Counted from the stretch's first letter, positions 34,435-43,672 are shown. The stretch is 64,000 nt of DNA from Humitalea sp050632385 (GCF_050632385.1 NZ_CP192599.1:3720001-3784000), one strand, 5' to 3'. Translations and numbers: made by a program. The notes: a model not told the origin generated them from the letters alone.

Positions 34435-35297
34435 TGCTGCGCCGTCGCTTCGCCGACCTAGGCTGGGGCCAGGTGCATTACCGCACCGGGGGCCATGGCG
34501 GCGCCGCGCCGCTGGTGTTGCTGCACGGCGCCGCCGGCAACGGCCAGGGGCTGACGCGTCTGGCCGAGGCGCTGTCGGAAACCCGCCTGGTGCTGGTGCC
34601 CGACCTGCCGGGCTGCGGCGAAAGCGATCCCCTGCCGGATGATGCGCCCGACCTCGGCACCTTCGCGCAGGCGCTGATCGGCTTCTGCGACGCGATGGGA
34701 CTTGCGGCCTGCGACGTGCTGGGCGCGCACCTGGGCGCGCGGGTCGCGATGGAAATGGCGCTGGCCGCGCCCTCGCGCACCCGCCGCATCATCCTGGACG
34801 GCGTCGGCTTCTACGACGATGCCGGACGGCAGGAGATGCTGGAACGGGTGGCGCCCGAAATCCGGCCCGATCCGGACGGGATCTACCTGCACATGGCCCA
34901 TGCGATGTGCCGCGACTATTTTCGTTTCTTCCCCTGGTTCGCCCGCGATCCCGCGCATCGCCGCGCCGCGCCCGCGCCCGACCCCATCGCGGTGCACGCC
35001 AAGTTGCTGGAAGTGCTGAAGAACGGCACCACCTATCATCGCGCCTACCGCGCCGCGATCCGTTACCGTGTCGAGGATCGCCTGCCACTGGTCCGCGTGC
35101 CGGCCCTGATCGTGGCGACGCGCGGCGACAACGTGGCTCCACAGGCGGCCCGCGCCGCGGCGCTGCTGCCGGGGGCCGCCCTGGTCGAGACCCCGGGCGC
35201 CGCCGATCTGGCCGAAACGGCGGCGATCCTGACACGTTTCCTGGACACGCCCGCAAGCCTGCCGCAGGGTTTCCCAAATCCAGGAGCCGAGACATGA
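34434..35297 (+). CDS. Alpha/beta-hydrolase-fold protein lacking the nucleophile serine
   Basis: This is a 287-residue protein with the fold of alpha/beta hydrolases: LVLLHGAAGN with the oxyanion loop, LVLVPDLPGCGESD, then the nucleophile elbow as VLGAHLGAR. The standard G-x-S-x-G reads G-A-H-L-G, so His replaces Ser. At the C-terminus the acid (TRGDNV) is kept, but the expected catalytic His after the last strand is missing (VETPGAADLAET). It is therefore unlikely to be a normal esterase. It lies between the flavoprotein (shared base) and the Bug receptor (4-base overlap), so is probably translationally coupled. Confidence 0.85.
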   Translation: MLRRRFADLGWGQVHYRTGGHGGAAPLVLLHGAAGNGQGLTRLAEALSETRLVLVPDLPGCGESDPLPDDAPDLGTFAQALIGFCDAMGLAACDVLGAHLGARVAMEMALAAPSRTRRIILDGVGFYDDAGRQEMLERVAPEIRPDPDGIYLHMAHAMCRDYFRFFPWFARDPAHRRAAPAPDPIAVHAKLLEVLKNGTTYHRAYRAAIRYRVEDRLPLVRVPALIVATRGDNVAPQAARAAALLPGAALVETPGAADLAETAAILTRFLDTPASLPQGFPNPGAET

Positions 35298-36268
35298 CGG
35301 TGACCATCCCCCGCCGCGCGCTACTCGCCGCGGGCGCGCTCCTGCCGCTGCCGGCATTCGCGCAAGGCGCCTGGCCCAATCGGCCGGTGCGCGTCGTGGT
35401 GCCCTTCGCGCCTGGCGGCACCACCGACATCGTCGCCCGCATCCTGGCGCAGCAGTTGCAGGAACGGCTGGGCCAGCCCTTTGTCATCGAGAATCGCCCC
35501 GGCGCCGGCGCGACCACGGCAGCGACGCAGATGCTGGCGAACCCGCCGGACGGCTATGCGCTGTACATCTCCAACAGCGCCTCCCACGGCATTTCGCCCG
35601 CTCTATTCCGCAATGTGCGCTACGATGCCAACACGGATTTCTCGCATATCGCGCTGGCGGCCACGACCTCCACCGCCGTCCTGGTGAATCCGCGCTATGA
35701 GGCGCAGACGATCCAGGATCTGATCCGCCTTGGCCGATCGCGGCCGGAGGGGTTGAATTTCGCGATTTCCGGGCACGGCACATCGACCCATCTGTGCGGC
35801 ATGCGCTTCGGCATGGTCGCGGGGATCAAGATGAACCCGGTGCCGTATCGTGGCTCCGGGCCGGCGCTGCTCGATACCATCGCCGGCAATGTCGGCCTGA
35901 TCGTCGATGGGCTGCCGTCCTGCATCGGCTATATCCGGGATGGCTCGCTGAAGGCGATCGCCGTCGCCGACGCGACCCGGAACCACAACCTGCCGGAAAT
36001 CCCGACCCTGATCGAGGCAGGACTGCCTGGCGTCACCTCCTATTCCTGGTTCGGTGTGTCCGGGCCGAAGGGGATGCCGCCGGCGCTGGTGGAGCGGATC
36101 AACGCGGAGATCCGCGCGATCCTGGCCCTGCCGGTGATCCGCCAGCGCTACGCGACGCTGACCGCCGACGCGCCCGACCTGACCCCCGCCCAATACGCCG
36201 CCTTCATCGAGGAAGAGCTGCGCGTCTGGGGCGAGGTCGTGCGCGCATCGGGCGCGACGGCGGACTGA
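35294..36268 (+). CDS. Bug/TctC-family periplasmic solute-binding receptor
   Basis: The 324-residue receptor has a Tat/Sec-like signal (TIPRRALLAAGALLPLPAFAQG), the family motif WPNRPVRVVVPFAPGGTTDIVARI, the ligand loop IENRPGAGATTAA and the usual two-lobe body. The ATG overlaps the hydrolase-like gene by 4 bases, so its ligand is probably the substrate of the flavoprotein module. No TctAB genes are nearby. Confidence 0.93.
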   Translation: MTVTIPRRALLAAGALLPLPAFAQGAWPNRPVRVVVPFAPGGTTDIVARILAQQLQERLGQPFVIENRPGAGATTAATQMLANPPDGYALYISNSASHGISPALFRNVRYDANTDFSHIALAATTSTAVLVNPRYEAQTIQDLIRLGRSRPEGLNFAISGHGTSTHLCGMRFGMVAGIKMNPVPYRGSGPALLDTIAGNVGLIVDGLPSCIGYIRDGSLKAIAVADATRNHNLPEIPTLIEAGLPGVTSYSWFGVSGPKGMPPALVERINAEIRAILALPVIRQRYATLTADAPDLTPAQYAAFIEEELRVWGEVVRASGATAD

Positions 36269-38485
36269 TCAGCCCGCCAGCGCCGCCTTCACCCTTGCGG
36301 GGGTGAAGGGGATGTCCGCCACCCGTCGCCCGGTCGCCGCATAGATCGCGTTGGCGATGGCGGCCCCGGTCGGCGCCTGGCTGCCTTCGCCGACCCCCAG
36401 CGAAGGCAGGTCGGGCCGGTCCATCACCACGCTTTGAATCGGCGGCGTCGTGCTGAAATCCATGATCGGGTAGCTGGAATAATCGTCGCTGGTCATGCGC
36501 CCGGCGTCCCAGCGGCCTTCCTCCATCATCGTCCAGGACGTGGACTGCACCATGCCGCCCTCGATCTGGTTCGTGATGCCGTCGGGGTTCACCGCGCGCC
36601 CCGCCTCGGTCGCGGCCCAGAGGCCAAGCACGCGCACCACGCCCGTGCCGGTGTCGACGGCGACACGGGCGACGACGGCGACATGCGCATCGCTGTTCTT
36701 GTATTTGGTCAGGCCCACGCCGGTGCCGATCATCTCGGCCGCCAGCGGCTTGCGGATGACCGGTTCCGGCGTCCAGCCGGCCAATTCCACCGCGCGTCGC
36801 AACACCGCCTGCAACCGCGGATCGCGCAGATGCGCCAACCGATAGGCGACCGGATCGCGCCCGGCCAGCGCCGCGCATTCATCGATGAACATATCCGCCG
36901 CCAGCGCATTGAAATACCCGCCCAGGGTGCGCAAGGCGGAGGTCCGCACCGGCATCTGCTCATGGTAATGCGTCGTCACCGCCTGGTTCGGCACGGCATA
37001 GATCGGCACGGCGTTGCGCGCGGCGGCGCCATTCGGCAGGGCGCCATCGGTCGCCGGCGGGGCCGCGACCGGGTTTTCCAGGTACCAGGCCGAACGCAGG
37101 TTGCAGCCGGTGGTCCCGCCCGGCCTGGTCGAATGCGGGAATGACCAGACATCATGCGCCCAGGTGCCGAGCGTGCCATCGGCCGCCATGGCGCCTTCCA
37201 GCCGCACGACCATGGCCGAGCCCCATGGCTCCCAGACCATCTCCTCCTCATGCGTCCAATGCACGCGCACCGTGCGGCCGGGGACGGCGCGGGCCAGGAG
37301 CGCCGCGTCCAGCGCCACGTCGTCGGCGCCGTTGTGGCCGTAGCAGCCGCTGCCCTGGACATGGATGACGCGGATCTTTTCCGGCGACATCCGCAGCCCG
37401 CGCGCCATGTCGCCGCGCAAGGGGAAAGGCCCCTGGGCATGCGACCACACCGTCAGCGCATCGCCCTGCCACACCGCCAGCGCGCAGGACGCACCGATCG
37501 AGGCATGCGCCTGGAAGCCGCGACGGTACTCCGCGCGATGGGTGCGCGCGGCGGCGGGGGCGGCGGCCTCGGTCTTGTGGATGGTGGTCACGAGCGAGGG
37601 CGTGTTCAGCAGGTGGTCGAACACGTCGCGGCCGCCGAACAAGGCGGCCCCATCCCGCCAACGCGCCGCCTGCGTGATTTTTCTCGCAGCCTCATTCGCC
37701 TGTTCCTCTCGCCGCGCGACGACGCCCAGGAACGATCCATCGCGCACCACGGCGATCACCCCCGGCAGCGCCCGCGCCCAGGCCATGTCGAGCGAGTCCA
37801 GGCGCGCGGCATAGGCCGGCGGCCGCGCGACGGCGCCGAACACCATGCCTTCGGGCCGCATGTCGTGGATGAAGGTCGATTGGCCGAAGACCTTGCCCGG
37901 GATGTCGGTGCGCGGCAGCGAGGTGCCGATCACCCGCTGTGCCGCGACCGGCTTGCGCTGGACCTGGGGATCGACCGGCCTTGCGAGCGACAGGCCCGAT
38001 GCCGCCTGGGCGTAGGTCATGCGGCGGTTCGCGCCGGTGATCACGCCGTCGGTGACGCTCAGCGTGGCGGCCGGCAGGTTCCAGGCCTCTGCCGCGACCC
38101 GGACCAGGGTGGCCCGCACATCGGCGCAGGCGATCCCCAGGGCCTCGCCACCGAACTTGATGGATTGGGACCCGGCGGTCACACCCTCATCCGCGGTCTC
38201 GGCGGTGTCGCCTGACAGCAGGGTCAGGCTGCCGGGCGCGACATCGAGTTCGTCGGCGGCGATCTGGCGCATGGCGGTCAGCACGCCCTGGCCCAGTTCG
38301 ACACGCCCGGTCAGCACGGTGATGCGCCCATCGGGTGCGATGCGGACCCAGGCCTCCATCCGTGGATTGGCGCGCAGCATGGGCGCCACGGGGCGGGCGG
38401 GTTGCGCCGAGCCCAGGCCCCAGTGGAAGCCAACGGCCAGGCCCACGGCCGTCAGGCCCAGGCCGCGGCGGGACAGGTTCGTCAT
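36269..38485 (-). CDS. iorB: Molybdopterin-binding hydroxylase subunit (isoquinoline 1-oxidoreductase beta-like)
   Basis: This 738-residue subunit belongs to the IorB branch of the xanthine oxidase family, marked by its Tat-type leader (TNLSRRGLGLTAVG). It has an N-terminal repeat (WVRIAPDGRITVLTGRVELGQG) and the molybdenum-cofactor region ending with the conserved GVGEGSQAP...AIANAIYAATG, whose Glu is the catalytic base. It hydroxylates N-heterocycles or aldehydes and is exported folded to the periplasm with its 2Fe-2S partner. It lies 4 bases downstream of iorA and abuts the Bug receptor gene stop to stop with no gap. Confidence 0.93.
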   Translation of the reverse strand: MTNLSRRGLGLTAVGLAVGFHWGLGSAQPARPVAPMLRANPRMEAWVRIAPDGRITVLTGRVELGQGVLTAMRQIAADELDVAPGSLTLLSGDTAETADEGVTAGSQSIKFGGEALGIACADVRATLVRVAAEAWNLPAATLSVTDGVITGANRRMTYAQAASGLSLARPVDPQVQRKPVAAQRVIGTSLPRTDIPGKVFGQSTFIHDMRPEGMVFGAVARPPAYAARLDSLDMAWARALPGVIAVVRDGSFLGVVARREEQANEAARKITQAARWRDGAALFGGRDVFDHLLNTPSLVTTIHKTEAAAPAAARTHRAEYRRGFQAHASIGASCALAVWQGDALTVWSHAQGPFPLRGDMARGLRMSPEKIRVIHVQGSGCYGHNGADDVALDAALLARAVPGRTVRVHWTHEEEMVWEPWGSAMVVRLEGAMAADGTLGTWAHDVWSFPHSTRPGGTTGCNLRSAWYLENPVAAPPATDGALPNGAAARNAVPIYAVPNQAVTTHYHEQMPVRTSALRTLGGYFNALAADMFIDECAALAGRDPVAYRLAHLRDPRLQAVLRRAVELAGWTPEPVIRKPLAAEMIGTGVGLTKYKNSDAHVAVVARVAVDTGTGVVRVLGLWAATEAGRAVNPDGITNQIEGGMVQSTSWTMMEEGRWDAGRMTSDDYSSYPIMDFSTTPPIQSVVMDRPDLPSLGVGEGSQAPTGAAIANAIYAATGRRVADIPFTPARVKAALAG

Positions 38486-38489
38486 GGCG

Positions 38490-38951
38490 CTACACCCCCT
38501 GCCGGGCGGCGCGCATCACCGCGCGCACCACACGTGGCTGCGTGCCGCAGCGGCACAGGTTGTTGTCCATGCCGTCCCGCACCTCGGCTTCGGTGATCGC
38601 GGGCTTGCCGGCGATCAGGGCGGCGGCGTGCATGATCATGCCGCTGGTGCAGTAGCCGCATTGCGCCGCCTGTTCCTGGATGAAGGCGGTTTGCAGCGGG
38701 TGCGGGCGGTCGGGGGTGCCCAGGCCCTCCAGCGTGGTGATGGCGACCGGTGCGACGGCATCGCCGGCGCGCAACTGGCACGACCGCACGGCCATGCCAT
38801 CGACCAGCACCGTGCAGGCGCCGCATTGCCCGACCGCGCAGCCGAGTTTCGGGCCGTTCAACGCCAGGTCGTTCCGCAGGACGTAGATCAGCGGGGTTTC
38901 GGGCGCGGCGTCCACATCGCCCGCACGGCCGTTCACCAGCAATTTCAACAT
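38490..38951 (-). CDS. iorA: 2Fe-2S subunit of molybdenum hydroxylase (IorA-like)
   Basis: This 153-residue subunit holds both [2Fe-2S] clusters of a xanthine-oxidase-type enzyme. The first motif is GCAVGQCGACTVLVDG...C and the second QCGYCTSGM ... CRCGTQPR. Electrons from the molybdenum site in IorB pass through it to a cytochrome. The ATG at 38951 gives the expected MLKLLVNG start; the frame is open upstream. The upstream leader overlaps the divergent DUF6311-like gene start region. Confidence 0.93.
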   Translation of the reverse strand: MLKLLVNGRAGDVDAAPETPLIYVLRNDLALNGPKLGCAVGQCGACTVLVDGMAVRSCQLRAGDAVAPVAITTLEGLGTPDRPHPLQTAFIQEQAAQCGYCTSGMIMHAAALIAGKPAITEAEVRDGMDNNLCRCGTQPRVVRAVMRAARQGV

Positions 38952-39067
38952 CTTGGCGCTCCCGTCGTCGTCTTTTGATGAAGCGTGCTGGAAATCGATT
39001 GCGGTGAAAAGGGGGATGTTGAAGCAACCCAAAGCGGCCCCGCGCGTTAGATCAGCTGGAGGTTCCA

Positions 39068-40750
39068 GTGGTCGAGCTTGGGTCACGGATATCTCGGAAT
39101 TGGGGGGGCGCCGCTGCCTGCCTGCTGGGCTTTGCCGTGGCGTGGTACGTCTTCGGCGGTCATATCCTGCCCCCGTCGCATACCGGCTGGATGCTGAGGG
39201 GCACCCTGGGCCCGGACCCGGTGCAGTACTGGCTTGGCTACACCTTCTTCAAACACGCGCCTTGGACCTGGCCGCCGGGGCTGAACCCGGCCTGGGGATT
39301 GGAGGTGTCGTCCTCCATCTTCTACGCGGATTCCATCCCGCTGCTCGCCATCTTCTTCAAGGCAATCTCCGGGCTGGCCGAGGTTTCGCAATACTGGGGC
39401 CTGTGGATTTTCGCTTGCGCGGGGTTGCAGGGGGCGTTGGCGTGGCGGCTCATCGGCCAGGTCACGCGCGATCCGTTGGCGCGCCTGGCGGGCGCCGTTC
39501 TGTTCATCATGCAGCCGGCCCTTTTGACCCGCATGGGCGGGCATTTCGCGCTGTCGGCGCATTTCCTCCTGCTGGCCGGACTTTGGCTCTGCATCGTGCC
39601 GGGCACAGGTTGGCGGCGGACGGCGGCCTGGGCGCCGTTGGTCGCCGCAACAGCCATGATCCATTCCTACCTGCTGCCGATGGTGCTGGGGCTCTGGGCC
39701 GCGGATTGGCTGGCGCGCGGGGTCGCGCGCCACGGCTGGCGTGGCCTGGCCGCCGAAGCTCTCGCGGTGCCTGTCGCTGGCCTCGCGGCACTGTGGGCCG
39801 CGGGGTTCTTCGTATTGACCAGCGGCTTTGGTGGGCAGGGTGCGCGCTACGGACAGATGCAGATGGACCTGCTGGCGCCGTTCGATCCAGGGCCCTGGGG
39901 CGCCATCCTGCCCGATCTACCCGGACCGCTGCATGCGGAGGTCGGCGCTTCCTATCCCGGGCTCGGCATCCTGGCGCTGTTGCTGCTGTCGGGCATCGCT
40001 TGGCTTTGGCGCCCGCTGCGGGGGATCGCGGCGCGCTGGCCGCTGTTGCTGGCGCTGGGGGTCATGCTCGCCGTTGCGATTTCGCACCACGTGTCGATCG
40101 GTGGGCGGGAGGTTGGCTGGTTCGAACTGCCGCCGCGCCTGGCCGACCTCGCGGCGGCGCTGCGCGCCTCGGAACGCTTCCTTTGGCCACTTGGCTACGC
40201 GCTGTTGTTGGCCGGCATCGCGGCGCTGGCGCATGCCATCGGCGGCAGGCGCGCGGGCGTCGTGCTGGCGTTGCTGGTGGGGCTGCAATTCATCGACCTG
40301 CAACCCGGGTTCACCAATACGACGCGCTACTTCCCGCAGGGTCCAGCGGTCGCGCCACTGCGCCTGACCGATCCCTTCTGGGCCAAGGCCGCGGCGCGCT
40401 ACACCCGCATCCGCGTGGTCCCGAACGGCAACCAGGCGAAGCATTGGGAAGAGGTCGCCGTCTATGCCGCGACCCTCGGGCTTGAGACGGATGCCGTCTA
40501 TCTCGCGCGCATCGATCCCGGCCGGGTCGCGGCCCTGAACGCCGACATGGCGGAGCGACTGGCCAGCGGGCGGCACGAACCAGGGACGCTGTATGTGCTG
40601 GGCGATGACGCGAGCCTGGCGCGGGCGCGGCGCGGTGCCGCGCCAGAGCGCGACGCGCTGCTGCGCCGCGACGGCGTCTGGGTACTGGCGCCGGGGTGGT
40701 GGCTCAGCCGGCCCCTCGGTCCCGTGGCGGCGGCAGGAACACCGCGCTGA
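39068..40750 (+). CDS. DUF6311-like multi-spanning membrane protein
   Basis: The 560-residue protein starts with a GTG behind a GGAGG site. It has about ten hydrophobic helices up to residue 420 (for example AAACLLGFAVAWYVFGG, FIMQPALLTRMGGH, LLLAGLWLCIV). A soluble C-terminal region of 130 residues follows, with RYTRIRVVPNGNQAKHWEEVAVYAA. The loop VQYWLGYTFFKHAPWTWPPG near the N-terminus and the overall shape match DUF6311 membrane proteins, which look like GT-C-type glycosyltransferase or O-antigen-related proteins. Function unknown. Its end overlaps the convergent NMT1-like gene by 47 bases. Confidence 0.7.
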   Translation: MVELGSRISRNWGGAAACLLGFAVAWYVFGGHILPPSHTGWMLRGTLGPDPVQYWLGYTFFKHAPWTWPPGLNPAWGLEVSSSIFYADSIPLLAIFFKAISGLAEVSQYWGLWIFACAGLQGALAWRLIGQVTRDPLARLAGAVLFIMQPALLTRMGGHFALSAHFLLLAGLWLCIVPGTGWRRTAAWAPLVAATAMIHSYLLPMVLGLWAADWLARGVARHGWRGLAAEALAVPVAGLAALWAAGFFVLTSGFGGQGARYGQMQMDLLAPFDPGPWGAILPDLPGPLHAEVGASYPGLGILALLLLSGIAWLWRPLRGIAARWPLLLALGVMLAVAISHHVSIGGREVGWFELPPRLADLAAALRASERFLWPLGYALLLAGIAALAHAIGGRRAGVVLALLVGLQFIDLQPGFTNTTRYFPQGPAVAPLRLTDPFWAKAAARYTRIRVVPNGNQAKHWEEVAVYAATLGLETDAVYLARIDPGRVAALNADMAERLASGRHEPGTLYVLGDDASLARARRGAAPERDALLRRDGVWVLAPGWWLSRPLGPVAAAGTPR

Positions 40751-41663
40751 ACACCTCGGCCGGCGTGGGCACGCGCGCCAGCGCCAGGGAGGATGCCAGC
40801 GCCGCGATGCCGCCGGCCAGGCGTTGCGGATCGGCGTCGCCAAGGCCGATCCGCGCGGCCTCGGGATGCGCCATCTCCTTGGCGATGGTGCCGCGCCAGC
40901 GCCGCGTCTCGATGGCCAAGTCGATGCCCGGGTTGCGCGCCTTGACCGCCATCACGCCCCGATCAGGATCGGCGATCGCGGCCAGCGTGCCGGCCGTCAC
41001 GGCGTGGACCAGGCCGCGCACCACATCGGGTTCCGCGGCGACCAGGCGGCCCGAGACGACCAGGGCATTGCCATACAGGTCCGGCAGGTGGTCGGCGTAT
41101 TCCAGGAAGCGGGTCGCATGCTCCAGCCCGATCCCTGCCCCGCTCATCGAGGCGATGATCGTGTTGACGAAGCCGAAGACGCCATCGGCGGCGTCATCCT
41201 GGATCATCGCCCGCACCTGTTCGCCCAAGGGGGCGGCCGAAGGCAGGATGGCGACCTGGGCGGGATCGATCCCCACCGCCCACGCCAGCGCCGGAAAGCA
41301 CAGCACCGCGGCATCGCGGGCATGGCCGCTGACGCGCAGTCCCGACAGGTCGCGCGGATGGCGCACCGGCCCATCGGCCCGCACCGCGATGGTCAGGGGC
41401 GTGCGGTTGAACAGGATGAACACGGCCTTTGGCGGCAGCGCCTCCTGCCGGCGCCCCAGCCGCGCGATCAGGGCACAAAGGTCGCCGACGGCGGCATCGC
41501 AGGTCGCGTCGGACATGTCCTCGATCACCGCCGCGGCGCCGTTGCCGCCGATCCAGTCCACCGCAAGACCCTGTGCCGCCAGGTGGCCATCGGCCTCGGC
41601 CAGGGCAAATCCCGCGTGCGGCCCGGCGAAGCCGGTGTTGAGGCGGATGCGAAGGCGCCTCAT
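40704..41663 (-). CDS. NMT1/SsuA-like protein without a signal peptide (second of a pair)
   Basis: This 319-residue protein has the two-lobe fold of NMT1/THI5/SsuA-like proteins: LNTGFAGPHAGFALAEADGHLAAQGLAVDWIGG, then a lobe with HPRDLSGLRVSGHARDAA and PAQVAILPSAAPLGEQV. There is no signal peptide or lipobox: the first residues MRRLRIRLNTG run directly into the first strand. Family members are periplasmic binding proteins for sulfonates/nitrate or, in THI5, cytosolic pyrimidine synthases. It overlaps the upstream paralog by 4 bases and has no ABC permease or ATPase next to it. A cytosolic role is inferred. Confidence 0.8.
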   Translation of the reverse strand: MRRLRIRLNTGFAGPHAGFALAEADGHLAAQGLAVDWIGGNGAAAVIEDMSDATCDAAVGDLCALIARLGRRQEALPPKAVFILFNRTPLTIAVRADGPVRHPRDLSGLRVSGHARDAAVLCFPALAWAVGIDPAQVAILPSAAPLGEQVRAMIQDDAADGVFGFVNTIIASMSGAGIGLEHATRFLEYADHLPDLYGNALVVSGRLVAAEPDVVRGLVHAVTAGTLAAIADPDRGVMAVKARNPGIDLAIETRRWRGTIAKEMAHPEAARIGLGDADPQRLAGGIAALASSLALARVPTPAEVFSAVFLPPPRDRGAG

Positions 41664-42613
41664 GCGACGGCACGCTCCGGGATGGGGGGCAGGAAGACGT
41701 CGGTGAAGACCTCCTCCGCCCCGGGGCTGCGGGGCAGTCCGCTTGCGGTCGCGTGCAAGGCGATGCCGCGGGCGAAGCGGGCGGGGTCGATGCCACCGAA
41801 CCCGCGCGACATCGCCTCGGGATGCGCCATTTCCACCGCAAGCGTGGTGTCCCAGCGCAGGCGTTCCACGGCAGGATCGGTCTGCGGCGCCGCGGCGTGC
41901 AGGGCGGCGATTGCCGCATCGGGATCGGCCAGCGCATCGGCCAGCCCACGCGACAGCGCCGCGACCACGCGCCGCAACAGCGCCGGTTCGTCCCGCACCA
42001 AGCGTGCGGAGGCCATCAGCATGCTGCCATAGGCATCCGGCAGCAACCGGTCGTAGCGCAGGAAACGCAGCCGGTCCTCGGCCCGCAGCCCGGCGGCGGC
42101 GTAGGAGGCGGTGATGGTGCTGACATAGCCGAACAGGCCATCGGCGTCCCCGCCCAGCACCCGTTCGGCCAGCGCGGCCAGCGCCCCCTCGGCGGGCGAG
42201 ATCCGCACGCTTGCGGCATCCACGCCATTGGCGGCGCAAAAAGCCGGGAATGTGCGCAACGCGACATCCGACGCATGGCCGATCAGGTGCCGCCCGGCCA
42301 GATCCCCTGGCCCCGCCACCGGGCCATCGCGCGCCACGGCAATGGCCGATGGCGAGGCATTGAACATCGCGAAAATGCCGATCGGCGCACGCCCGGGATC
42401 GCGCGCCACCACATCGACCAGCGCATGGACATCGCCATAGCCCAGATCATACCCATCAGCCGCGACCCCGGGAGCGGCGTTGTAAGCGCCCTTGCCGGGG
42501 GTCAGGTCCAGCGCGACGCCAGCCTCCGCGAGGTAACCCCGCGCCTGCGCCAGGAACAGCCAGCATTGCGGTCCGGATGCGACCGTATTGAGCAACATGG
42601 TCCATTTCACCAC
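41660..42613 (-). CDS. NMT1/SsuA-like protein without a signal peptide (first of a pair)
   Basis: The 317-residue paralog of the gene at 40704 shares its layout: LLNTVASGPQCWLFLAQARGYLAEAGVALDLTPGKGAYNAAPGV, DLGYGDVHALVD, GDLAGRHLIGHASDVAL and the shared C-terminal pattern with LRWDTTLAVEMAHPEA. It also lacks a signal peptide. Several starts are possible: a GTG at 42613 lines up residue for residue with the ATG of the paralog and was chosen; an ATG at 42598 and one at 42682 are alternatives. It is divergent from a Bug receptor gene, with 89 bases between. Confidence 0.78.
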   Translation of the reverse strand: MVKWTMLLNTVASGPQCWLFLAQARGYLAEAGVALDLTPGKGAYNAAPGVAADGYDLGYGDVHALVDVVARDPGRAPIGIFAMFNASPSAIAVARDGPVAGPGDLAGRHLIGHASDVALRTFPAFCAANGVDAASVRISPAEGALAALAERVLGGDADGLFGYVSTITASYAAAGLRAEDRLRFLRYDRLLPDAYGSMLMASARLVRDEPALLRRVVAALSRGLADALADPDAAIAALHAAAPQTDPAVERLRWDTTLAVEMAHPEAMSRGFGGIDPARFARGIALHATASGLPRSPGAEEVFTDVFLPPIPERAVA

Positions 42614-42702
42614 GGCAGCACCGCCTTCTGTTCCATCCACATTGTTGAACGCGGTCCTGCGCGGCGGCAACGTGGGTGGCACGAATTCGGAGTGTCCGTG
42701 GA

Positions 42703-43671
42703 ATGCCAGCCAGCCTCACGCGCCGTGCGACGCTCGGCCTGCTCGCGATGCCGGCCGTCGTGGTGGCGCAGCCCGCCTGGCCGACGCGCAGCGTGCGGAT
42801 CATCATTTCCTTCCCGCCCGGTGGATCGAGCGATTTCGTCGCCCGCGTCGTCGCGCCGCAATTGTCGGAAATGTTCGGCCAGCAGTTCGTCGTGGACAAT
42901 CGCCCCGGCGCCGGCGGCATGCTGGCGGCCGAGGCGCTGAAGCGCGAAGCGCCCGACGGCCACACGTTCCTGCTGTCCAACAACGCGCCCTTCACCATCG
43001 CGCCGACGATGTTTCCGCGCATCACCTATGACGCGATGCGCGATTTTTCACATGTCGCGTATCTGGGTTCGACCTATGGCGGCTTCGTCGTGCATCCGAA
43101 CGTGGGGGCGCGGTCGGTCGCAGAACTGATCGCCAAGGCCAAGGCGGCGCCGGGCCGGTTGAACTACGGCTCCAGCGGCGTCGGTTCCATCGGGCATATC
43201 ACGGGGGCGAATTTTGGACTGATGGCCGGGATCGACATCGTCCACGTGCCCTATCGCGGTGCCGGGGCCTTGCGCATCGACCTCAGCAGCGGCGTGGTCG
43301 GCCTGGCGTTCGAGGGCATCGTGACCTCACTGCCGGCGATCGCCGCCGGGTCGCTGGTCGGGCTGGCGGTCGCGTCGGATACGCGCCTGCCGCCGGCGCC
43401 GGCCATCCCGACCTTCCGCGAGGCCGGCTTCGACATCGAGGTGAAGAATTGGCACGGGCTCAGCGCCCCGGCCAACCTGCCACCGGCGATTTCCGCCAGG
43501 TTGCAGGCGGGGCTGGCCGAGATCTGCCGCCGCCAGACCACCATCGACCAGTTCGCCAGTATCGGAAATTTCTACGACCCCATGAGCGGCGAGGCTTTCG
43601 CCCGCTTCGTCGGCGACCAGATCGCCATCTGGCGCCCGATGATCATCGCCGCCGATGCGGTGGAACGTTAG
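42703..43671 (+). CDS. Bug/TctC-family periplasmic solute-binding receptor
   Basis: This 322-residue receptor has a signal peptide with a twin-arginine-like start (SLTRRATLGLLAMPAVVVAQ). It then has WPTRSVRIIISFPPGGSSDFVARVV, the ligand loop VDNRPGAGGMLAAEALK and the normal Bug body. The ATG at 42703 follows GGAG and GTGGA. It is divergent from the signal-less NMT1-like pair and is followed by a terminator-like hairpin, so it is probably transcribed alone. The ligand is unknown. Confidence 0.92.
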   Translation: MPASLTRRATLGLLAMPAVVVAQPAWPTRSVRIIISFPPGGSSDFVARVVAPQLSEMFGQQFVVDNRPGAGGMLAAEALKREAPDGHTFLLSNNAPFTIAPTMFPRITYDAMRDFSHVAYLGSTYGGFVVHPNVGARSVAELIAKAKAAPGRLNYGSSGVGSIGHITGANFGLMAGIDIVHVPYRGAGALRIDLSSGVVGLAFEGIVTSLPAIAAGSLVGLAVASDTRLPPAPAIPTFREAGFDIEVKNWHGLSAPANLPPAISARLQAGLAEICRRQTTIDQFASIGNFYDPMSGEAFARFVGDQIAIWRPMIIAADAVER

Positions 43672-43672
43672 A

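Noticed and set aside
40704..40750. 47-base convergent overlap between the DUF6311-like and NMT1-like genes as a sign of a wrong gene end or frameshift
   Set aside because: Both reading frames keep family-like sequence to their stops, and similar tail overlaps (creA/dppF, livF/Bug) occur elsewhere in the window.
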